Shown here piece after piece: positions 56,888-64,000 of a DNA stretch of 64,000 nucleotides (its first letter is position 1; each line of letters starts with the position of its first letter). The position numbers and the translations under genes were made by a program. Under the pieces are notes generated by a model, which was not told the origin of the DNA, made no database searches, and worked only from the letters and a program-made list of their open reading frames with translations. Source of the stretch: Meconema thalassinum (taxonomy: Eukaryota; Arthropoda; Insecta; Orthoptera; Tettigoniidae). The stretch lies in the NCBI GenBank assembly GCA_946902985.2, contig OX336389.2, forward strand, positions 149,099,099 to 149,163,098, given 5' to 3'.

Positions 56888-57163
56888 TTAAAAACAAAGC
56901 TTGTTGTAGATCTTTTTTCTTCCACGGTAAACAATAGGCATGAAAACGTTATTGTCCTGTTTTGGATCACTATCACTATCATAATCATAAGCAGCATGAT
57001 CTATATCACTATTATTATAATCACTATAATTATCCTCAACATTACTAAAACCAGTTAAATATTCCTGGTCCTCTTCCTGTTCCTCTTCCTCTTCCTCTTC
57101 CTCTACAGTGTCCTCATGTAGAGTCTGCGTGGCTTTTGATAATGTTAAGGGTTTTTTGAACAT
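56888..57163 (-). CDS. Acidic ORF of FLYWCH gene (B left arm)
   Basis: The 91-codon ORF starts MFKKPLTLSKA and has a long Glu run, then Asp/Asn/Tyr-rich sequence. The end reads KKIYNKLCF instead of the basic HYRKGK tail of element A because of a shift within the A-rich run near 56915. It starts in a different frame from the preceding FLYWCH ORF. It may be the second exon or an independent small protein. Confidence 0.4.
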   Translation of the reverse strand: MFKKPLTLSKATQTLHEDTVEEEEEEEEQEEDQEYLTGFSNVEDNYSDYNNSDIDHAAYDYDSDSDPKQDNNVFMPIVYRGRKKIYNKLCF

Positions 57164-57268
57164 TGAAATATTTTCAATTGCTTTTTAACATTTTCATGAT
57201 TTTCTGTTGACAGTAACAGTGTTTCATGCAGTACACTACATTGATGATCACTGACACTTAAAACCACA

Positions 57269-57424
57269 CTAATTTTGCTTTTTTAGCTCACTGCGACATT
57301 GTTTTGAACGTTGTTTTGTACAACGCCAAATAACAGTTCCATTTTTATTGGTTCGTTTCACAATATATGAATATCCTTTATAGAATGCATGAGGCTTACC
57401 ATACCTAGTCGCAGATACTTCCAT
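57269..57424 (-). pseudogene. FLYWCH ORF, frameshifted (B left arm)
   Basis: From ATG 57424 this matches the FLYWCH ORF of the right arm (60156-60434) up to the second Cys. A one-base difference in an A run near 57280 then gives an early stop. The final His-x-Cys pair of the zinc finger is lost. Only one base separates it from the intact copy. Confidence 0.6.
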
Positions 57425-57499
57425 ATCAACTGTGAAGCTTAGACTAAGCTCTAGTAAAGACAACTTGGTAATAAGAACAATAGTTTAATGTGCGAGCAT

Positions 57500-58690
57500 A
57501 TATGGGTGCAAATGTGGGAGCAAAAAAAAGTGGGTGCAAAAATTGGGAGCAAAAAGTAGGAGCAAAAAGTGGGAGCAAAAATTGGGAGCAAAAATTGTGA
57601 CCAAAAAGTGGGAGCAAAAATTGGGAGCAAAAAGTGGGAGCAAAAATTGGGAGCAAAAAGTGGGAGCAAAAAGTGGGAGCAAAAAGTGGGAGCAAAAATT
57701 GATAGCAAAAAATGGGAGCGAAAAAAAGTAGGAGCAAGTATGCTAGCAAATGTGAAAGCAAAAGTGGGAGCAAGTGTGGGAGCATATGTGAAAGCAAAAG
57801 TGGGAGCAAAAAAGTGAGAGAAAAAAGTGGGAGCAAAAAGTGTAAGCAAAAGTGGGAGCAAATATGAGAGCAAAAATGTAGGAGCAAGTATGGGAGCAAA
57901 TGTGAAAGCAAAAGTAGGAGCAAAAAGTGAGAGAAAAAAAGTGGGAGCAAAAAGTGTAAGCAAAAGTGGGAGCAAATATGAGAGCAAAAAAAAGTGTGAA
58001 TAAATATGGGAAACAAAAAGTGGGAGCAAAAATTGGGAGCAAAAAGTGGGAGCAAAAGTGGGAGCAAAAATTGAGAGCAAAAAGTGGGAGCAAAAATATA
58101 GGAGCAAGTATGGGAGCAAATGTGAAAGCAAAAGTGGGAGCAAGTATGGGAGCATATGTGAAAGCAAAAGTGGGAGCAAAAAGTGAGAGAAAAAAAAGGT
58201 GGGAGCAAAAAGTGTAAGCAAAAGTGGGAGCAAATATGAGAGCAAAAAAAAGTGTGAGCAAATGTGAGAGCAAAAAGTGGGAGCAAAATGTGACAGCTAA
58301 AAGTGTAAGCAAAAGTGGGAGCAAAAAATTGGGAGCAAAACGTGGGAGCAAAAATTGGGGGCAAAAAGTGGGATCAAAAGAAAGTAGGAGCAAGTATGAG
58401 AGTAAATGTGATAGCAAAAGTGGGATCAAGTATGGGAGCAAATGTGAAAGCAAAAGTGGGAGCAAAAAGTGAGAGAAAAAAAGTGGGAGCAAAAAGTGTA
58501 AGCAAAAGTGGGAGCAAATATGAGAGCAAAAAAAGTAGGAGCAAGTATGGGAGCAAATGTGAAAGCAAAAGAGGGAGCAAAAAGTGAGAGAAAAAAGTGT
58601 AAGCAAAAGTGGGAGCAAATATGGGAGCAAAAAAAAGTGGGAGCAAAAAGTGGGAGCAAAAATTGGGAGCTAAAAGTGTAAGCAAAAAGG
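57500..58690 (+). repeat. Purine-rich minisatellite, left side of loop B
   Basis: About 1.2 kb of short units on the pattern GTGGGAGCAAAAA (10-13 bp). A higher-order unit of roughly 140-150 bp recurs at about 57730, 57880, 58098, 58385 and 58540 (GTAGGAGCAAGTATGGGAGC start). Long open frames on both strands here arise from the repeat composition and are not genes. Confidence 0.9.
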
Positions 58691-59470
58691 AAAATGTTTT
58701 GGGTAATAAAACGTCATGTCCAGCCTCCCACCGCCATTCATCTGTGACGTCATAGCCAGTCTCAAAGCAAGTCTATACTTGTAGAACATGCCATGTGACA
58801 AGGTTAGGTTTACTGAGCTGAGGTTAACTTAGGTTAGCTAGCTCTATCTCACTCCTAGCCAATCATTAACCTTAAAAGCACTCTAGAGTTCTTGGAATCT
58901 GTTCATGTAATTATTATTCATGACAGTACTTTGGAAATTACACCCTGAAAAATATCAATCTCCTTGAATTTTTTTAAACTGTTAATATTATTATTATTAG
59001 CCAAGTCACTTTACTAAAATTTAATTTATGTGTATTAGTTGATATGAAAGTCTCTACAACCAGCCATGCTTGCACTCACTTTTTGCTTTCACTTTTGCTC
59101 CCATATTAATGCCAACTCTTATAACTATAAGCAACAGCAAAATGTAAATGGAATAATATTTCTGATAATGTTCAAAACAAGAGTCCTGAGGTCTTGGGTT
59201 TGAATTCTCAACTATGATTGTCAGCCAATGAGTTACACTACAGAAAACATTTTATTTTTGTGTTGTGTTGCATGATAATTTGCCCATTTCGCGATGTAGT
59301 GGCTAGTATACTTGGGTGTTATACCAGAGGTTTTGGGTTCCAACTCGACTTTGGCCAGAATTTAATTTTTGATCTAAGAGTTGGAAGGTTAGGTTAGGTG
59401 AAGTTAGGTTAGGTGAAATAAGGTTGGGTGAAGTTAGGTTAGGTTAGGTTAGGGGAGATTGTTTTAGTAA
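58691..59470. other. Central loop of palindrome B
   Basis: Unique spacer between inverted minisatellites with no gene. It contains a further short piece of the minisatellite near 59069-59106 (CTTTTTGCTTTCACTTTTGC) and the TTAGG-like tract at 59385-59455. Confidence 0.6.
59385..59455 (+). repeat. Interstitial telomere-like TTAGG tract
   Basis: About fourteen consecutive pentamers on a GTTAG frame, including a run of four perfect GTTAG units near 59433-59452 and several GTGAA variants, all in register. TTAGG is the usual arthropod telomere unit. It may be an interstitial remnant or a coincidental minisatellite. Confidence 0.5.
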
Positions 59471-60090
59471 AACACCACATTTGCCCCCACTTTTTACTCA
59501 CACATTTTGCTTCCCCTTTGTGCACTCACTTTTGCTCACTCTTTTAGCTCCCACTTTTGCTTTCACATTTGCTCCCACTTTCTGCTCCCATATTTGCTCA
59601 CACTTGTTTGCTCCCACTTCTGCTTACACGTTTTGCTCCCACTTTTTGCTCCCACATTTTTGCTCCCACTTTTTTTTTGCTCTCATATTTGCTCCCACTT
59701 TTGCTTACACTTTTTGATCCCACTTTTTTTCTCTCACTTTTTGCTCCCTCTTTTGCTTTCACATTTGCTCCCATACTTGCTCCTACTTTTTTTACTCTCA
59801 TATTTGCTCCCACTTTTGCTTACACTTTTTGCTCCCACTTTTTTCTCTCACTTTTTGCTCCCACTTTTGCTTTCACATTTGCCCCATACTTGACCCACTT
59901 TTCTTTCACATTTACTCTCATACTTGCTCCTACTTTCTTTTGATCCCACTTTTTGCCCCCAATTTTTGCTACCACGTTTGCTACCAATTTTTTGCTCCCA
60001 ATTTTTGCTCCCAATTTTTGCTCCCACTTTTTGCTCCTACTTTTTGCTCCCAATTTTTGCTCCCACATTTGCACCCATATATGCTCGCAC
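59471..60090 (-). repeat. Pyrimidine-rich minisatellite, right side of loop B
   Basis: Inverted version of 57500-58690, with units of the CTCCCACTTTTTGCT type, about half as long. Together the two blocks are largely self-complementary. Confidence 0.9.
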
Positions 60091-60155
60091 ATTAAACTAT
60101 TGTTCTTATTACCAAGTCGTCTTTACTAGAGCTTAGTCTAAGCTTCACAGTTGAT

Positions 60156-60434
60156 ATGGAAGTATCTGCGACTAGGTATGGTAAGCCTCATGCATTCTAT
60201 AAAGGATATTCATATATTGTGAAACGAACCAATAAAAATGGAACTGTTATTTGGCGTTGTACAAAACAACGTTCAAAACAATGTCGCAGTGAGCTAAAAA
60301 GCAAAATTAGTGTGGTTTTAAGTGTCAGTGATCATCAATGTAGTGTACTGCATGAAACACTGTTACTGTCAACAGAAAATCATGAAAATGTTAAAAAGCA
60401 ATTGAAAATATTTCAATGTTCAAAAAACCCTTAA
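60156..60434 (+). CDS. FLYWCH zinc-finger protein (B right arm)
   Basis: The intact 92-aa ORF starts MEVSATRYGKP. FLYWCH pattern: HAFYKGYSYI, then VIWRC at about residue 33, Cys at about 43, and SDHQC at about 61-65, completing the C2-H-C set. After the finger there is a short Leu/Lys-rich tail. It overlaps the acidic ORF (60416-60685) by 19 bases in another frame. FLYWCH domains bind DNA or proteins and are associated with Mutator-like elements; no transposase domain is fused. It is transcribed away from the loop and convergent to the 93-codon gene. Confidence 0.7.
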   Translation: MEVSATRYGKPHAFYKGYSYIVKRTNKNGTVIWRCTKQRSKQCRSELKSKISVVLSVSDHQCSVLHETLLLSTENHENVKKQLKIFQCSKNP

Positions 60435-60685
60435 CATTATCAAAAGCCACGCAGACTCTACATGAGGACACTGTAGAGGAAGAGGAAGAGGAACAGGAAG
60501 AGGACCAGGAATATTTAACTGGTTTTAGTAATGTTGAGGATAATTATAGTGATTATAATAATAGTGATATAGATCATGCTGCTTATGATTATGATAGTGA
60601 TAATGATCCAAAACAGGACAATAACGTTTTCATGCCTATTGTTTACCGTGGAAGAAAAAAGATCTACAACAAGCTTTGTTTTTAA
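60416..60685 (+). CDS. Acidic ORF of FLYWCH gene (B right arm)
   Basis: The 89-codon ORF mirrors 56888-57163, with a Glu run two residues shorter. Its ATG lies inside the end of the FLYWCH ORF. Translational coupling, splicing or an old frameshift could link the two. The basic tail conserved in element A is out of frame because of extra A bases near 60653. Function unknown. Confidence 0.4.
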   Translation: MFKKPLTLSKATQTLHEDTVEEEEEEQEEDQEYLTGFSNVEDNYSDYNNSDIDHAAYDYDSDNDPKQDNNVFMPIVYRGRKKIYNKLCF

Positions 60686-60972
60686 AACTATAACACACTA
60701 TCGTAAAGGCAAAGAATTGTATTAAGTGTGCTTTTTATTGTCATAATCATGTATAGTCTGCAATGTTAAATATTCTGACTTCTATAGAAAATATAACAAC
60801 ATTGTACCATTATTTTCATTTATTTACAAACTTTATATACTTTTTTTTTTGGTTTCATGATAATATTTTTTAAGACAATACTAAACACTAAGACATTATT
60901 ATTCTATACACATATTTTTCTTTCAGTCCATTGTCATGACTTATATCTTCCATTATTATTTGACTTTTTTAT
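60686..60972. other. Convergent 3' region (B right arm)
   Basis: No gene. AT-rich mirror of 56602-56887, with candidate poly(A) signals on both strands. Confidence 0.5.
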
Positions 60973-61254
60973 TTAATTAAAACGAATCATGCACCTATTG
61001 TTTTTAAAACCTTCATAAATTAAGTGTACAGGTTGCACAGCATTATTGACTTCATCAAAAACACTTTCCGACACATCATTAAACCGTATAGGCAGAAATG
61101 TCTCAAAGTTTTCACATACACAAAGTACACGATCACCATATGCTGTTTTCAATTTACGAAACTTGATAATGCGGAATGGAATATGCGTTGGCAATTCGCT
61201 GAGCTTCTTTGTCTCTAAGCCACATGCTTGACCCACAGCATTCAAAACATTCAT
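60973..61254 (-). CDS. Conserved 93-aa protein (B right arm)
   Basis: Intact ORF mirroring 56320-56601 and differing from it by only two residues (TAYGDR and FNDVSES). Acceptor TATAG lies upstream on the minus strand. Three of the four copies in the window are open over 93 codons with only substitutions. That is the strongest coding signal in the cassette. Confidence 0.65.
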   Translation of the reverse strand: MNVLNAVGQACGLETKKLSELPTHIPFRIIKFRKLKTAYGDRVLCVCENFETFLPIRFNDVSESVFDEVNNAVQPVHLIYEGFKNNRCMIRFN

Positions 61255-61365
61255 AGTAGTAGTCTATAAACAAAAGAAAAGCATATCTATTACACTCTAA
61301 AACAGCTTTAATAATATTGTGCAATTAGAGATTTTGCACTATGCATGGCTGATAAATTTTACTAT

Positions 61366-62384
61366 TTATGCAAGAAATGCCCTAACTGTAGCAGATACTG
61401 CTTTTCTGCATATAGCACAAGTGTTGAGTTCTAATGCACACTTGACACAGGCTATCATGTGTCCACGAGGCAAAAATACAACACCTAGTTCATCTTGATA
61501 ACAAATTTTACATAATTGTTGGTCACACTTTTGTATCTGTTCGTGAGACAAGTCTTTTTTTTTCAGCCTCATGTATTTGCACCGCGTGTTCTAACTCTAA
61601 AGGCACTTTTATGTCTTGTGCTGCAATCACTTTTTCTTTACGAATAGTGTTCACAAATTCCTGACCTTTAAGCAACACCATGTATTTACAGTTTGGTAAC
61701 CAACGAGCGTGTTGCACAAAAGGGTCATCAGTCATTTGCCAATCCTTTAAAGCAAATCCACAATAAAAACATATTGTTTTATCCCCTTCACCAGTATAAA
61801 AAATTCCAGCTTCACTTAGCTGTTTGGTAAGGTGTTTTAATATTAATGGCCAAACATTTTTATAAGATTCTAAACGTTTTTCAACAGAGCTGTACTCTGG
61901 GTGTGCTAGTGCTTTAGCCTTGCACACTCCCAATTTTTCAAAAGCACACGCCAATTTAACACTGTCTATGGCATATGGACCACATATATCGACACTACCG
62001 TTGGCTGGTAATACATCTTTATTATTATTTATTTGTAATTCAGCAACGTAAGTAGCGGCCAAAGGCCTTGTGGTTCGGAAAATGAATGCACGGGTAGGTT
62101 ACCCACTTGCTTTCCAAGCATGTAAGGACAGTGAGGAGACCATCGCAAATGGTCTCTAAAGGGATCATCCCCTTCTTCCCAGTGTGAAAGTTCAATACGA
62201 CAAAACACACAGCGCACCACATCTTCTCGGTTCAAGTAAAAAAAACGGCTTTTGCAAGTTCATGTGTCGACAAAAAGCCTGCAGGCCAGGATTCAAATGT
62301 TAACCATCGATCATGTTCTGATTTTATATTTAACGCACGTGGTAAACCAACTTGCTCACTTGTTGTATTTGGTACTAACGCCAT
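61366..62384 (-). pseudogene. IAP (BIR-BIR-RING) pseudogene, B right arm
   Basis: Start codon at 62384 and stop at 61366. BIR1 is at about 62110-62230. The 179-codon stretch 61523-62062 keeps the inter-BIR region and a complete BIR2 (CFYCG...W...DDP...H...C, about 61680-61760). The RING is at 61366-61520. Lesions: a homopolymer shift near 62245, a 2-base loss near 62075 that closes the BIR1 frame, a run of T shifting the frame near 61560, and a Cys to Arg change in the RING (PRGH instead of PCGH). This is the least damaged IAP in the window, but it is not functional. Confidence 0.85.
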
Positions 62385-62460
62385 GTGTTATAATAAAACT
62401 TTTTCTTATTGTAAGTTATTAACGTTGCACAGAGTACTTTAAAGCATAATGCATGCTTGT

Positions 62461-63334
62461 TCACTGTCTGTTCATTACGTTACTGGCACATGACGACACC
62501 TAAAAGCAAACAAAATAACCCTTCACTCACTCAATCAATCAGTCAATCAATCAATCAATACTTGTAAATAAAACGTTAACGTTAATTGGCATTAATATAT
62601 CAAAACACCATTAAAAATAAACTGTATGTTGGCACTAACAGTAACCCATGTACTTATTTTCTTTTTATAAAGCTACAGTCATTTACAACCCCCCCCCCCT
62701 TCCCACCCCCCACCCCCTCCCCCACCCCCCACCCCCACCCCACCCCCTTTAACCAATATATAAACAAAAATGAATGTCATGTCATTTTGTTCACATTATC
62801 ATGTTCAAACCTGTGGATATTCGTTGAGTACATTGGGAACCACCCATAAATTAAATTTATTTTTTTATTTTTAGAAAATCCAACATGGCCTTGTACTTTT
62901 CCCAGTCAACAACAACAACATAGCCATTAATCAAGAAAGCAATCATTGTCCCAGTCATGTACAGGTAGTGAATTTTTTTTTTTGTCTACGAGTTTTCAGT
63001 AGTGGTAAAATGGAATAGCATTTTTAAGTTGGACTTACCTGAGTTTTAAACAGTTCACTCTTTGGCAGTGGTTTCCCTTTAGTGCGTTTCGGGTTTTTTC
63101 AGCGACTGCTACGGCGGTAAGGCTATTCTTTCCAAGTTTCTAAAAATAAATAAAATAAACCGCTATAAATACCTAAATTCAGGTTAATACATACATTTCA
63201 TAAAATAAAACATAAAACAAAACAAAATGAAACAAGTTAGTTTAAAAAAATCATCTCACCTTTACTTGCAGTGACTTGTTGCTGTTTCCTTCTAGTGGGC
63301 TCAAAAGTGCAATTGTTTCTTCTCTCTCAGACAT
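62461..63334 (-). pseudogene. Small three-exon gene, frame-altered (B right arm)
   Basis: Exons on the minus strand are 63260-63334, 63039-63139 and 62461-62499, with preserved splice sites. The middle exon is 101 nt, so the last exon is read in another frame and the original ending is lost. Both element B copies carry indels in this exon while both element A copies are open. Confidence 0.5.
62689..62747 (+). repeat. C-rich low-complexity tract in intron
   Basis: About 60 bases almost entirely C with A and T interruptions, within the last intron of the small gene in the right arm of B. The left arm has only a short G-rich stretch here (about 54863-54876), so the expansion is arm-specific. 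Confidence 0.8.
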
Positions 63335-63352
63335 GTAAGGTATACCGGTTAT

Positions 63353-64000
63353 CTGCAAAGAAATAAATAAATAAAATCATTAATTACCTAATCAATAAAT
63401 AATTGCTTGTAAATATATATATAAATCAATAAATGTATAAATTAATAAAAATATATATATATATAAATACCTACCCCACAACAAGGTTAAGTATTTTCCA
63501 CCAACACCAAAACTGTTAAACAAGACCAAGTGATTCACGCAACGCAGCATGTTCAAAGGTAGTCCACCCAAGTGAGAGTGGAAATGATAACGACATGTCT
63601 TTATATATGCTACGTTGCATGTATAATCATTTTTCCCACGCTTTGAACATTCTGTTATCATGCACGTGGACAGATAACGTCCAAGGTGAACACCTGTGGC
63701 AGACCAAATTTCACATGGACTTGCATTTTGTCACGTACAAAGCAAGACAGGATGTAACTTGTTTAGCCTACATGTGGTTTCACACATGTTCACATGCATT
63801 TCGCACTCCCCTGCCACCACAATGGTCAGATTATTTCACCTTCAAGCGTCATTGTCATTTTTCCATTGCACCTGTTGTCAAGTCAGATCAACGCCTTCCA
63901 ATAAGCTCAAATGACATTCACCTCCTGCTCGTCTGCAAGTTTGTTTTCTGTACTCGCTTTGACCAACATAGAACCAAGTTCTCATCACCGTTTACACGTC
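63353..64000 (-). promoter_or_regulatory. Presumed promoter and leader, right arm of B (cut by window end)
   Basis: Near-identical inverted copy of about 53640-54260. The window ends before the subterminal satellite and terminus. No gene is called. Confidence 0.35.

Larger units (their letters stand above)
52506..64000. mobile_element. Palindromic IAP-carrying mobile element B (truncated by window end)
   Basis: The left terminus AGTAGGGGGATGGTGGCGCT at 52506 matches that of element A. The left arm (52506 to about 58690) and right arm (about 59471 to beyond 64000) carry the same gene set as A in mirror order. A loop of about 780 bp lies between them, bordered by inverted minisatellites. The arms are very similar to each other and clearly diverged from A. 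No nested retrotransposon is present. The right terminus, and so the target duplication, lies outside the window. Confidence 0.7.

Noticed and set aside
57444..58630. Long open frames (up to about 306 codons) in several frames on both strands
   Set aside because: They are products of the GGGAGCAAAAA minisatellite, which has few stop triplets. The translations are low-complexity and not conserved as protein.

Overview
This window is repeat-rich eukaryotic DNA with no ordinary single-copy host gene that I can recognise. Spliceosomal GT/AG introns, AATAAA signals, tRNA-derived SINEs, a TTAGG-pentamer tract (the common arthropod telomere unit), BIR-BIR-RING apoptosis-inhibitor genes and several retroelement classes point to an arthropod, probably an insect. 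The SINE types look polyneopteran to me, but that is weak inference.

Two related palindromic mobile elements dominate. Element A (615-44702) is about 10.6 kb once nested insertions are removed. Its termini are AGTAGGGG...CCCCTACT, flanked by a 5/6 matching 6-bp duplication (AGTAAT/AGTAAG). Element B (52506 to beyond the window end) has the same terminus and the same plan. Each arm carries, from the end inwards: a subterminal repeat block; a small three-exon gene (70 codons in A); an IAP gene (two BIR domains plus RING, broken in all four copies); a 93-codon gene intact in three of four copies; and, convergent to these, a FLYWCH zinc-finger ORF followed by an acidic ORF. The arms then mirror each other around a central loop. 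No transposase, integrase or DNA polymerase is visible, so the elements are non-autonomous or the enzyme is unrecognised. Arms within one element resemble each other more than arms of different elements, which suggests arm-to-arm homogenisation or separate palindrome formation.

Element A is a trap for later insertions. The left arm holds a 2.9-kb solo-LTR-like insert (4148-7093). The right arm holds a tandem Ty3/gypsy array, LTR-internal-LTR-internal-LTR (10863-35999), inserted at the IAP start with one outer GTAC duplication. A SINE sits inside its third LTR. The right arm also holds a TA-flanked Tc1/mariner-like TIR element (38092-43454) that itself contains a complete RTE-like LINE (39091-42431) with a 14-bp duplication. 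The opposite arm supplies the empty site for most of these.

Between A and B (44709-52505) lie a 1.17-kb palindrome (45388-46558), a Jockey/CR1-type LINE on the minus strand with a PHD-finger ORF1 (about 47470-51900), and a SINE fragment. In B the central loop is bordered by inverted purine-rich minisatellites (57500-58690 and 59471-60090) and contains the TTAGG-like tract.

In total the window holds four IAP pseudogenes, four copies each of the small gene and the 93-codon gene, two defective gypsy proviruses and two defective LINEs. The undescribed system worth attention is the family of palindromic elements that carry an apoptosis-inhibitor cassette.
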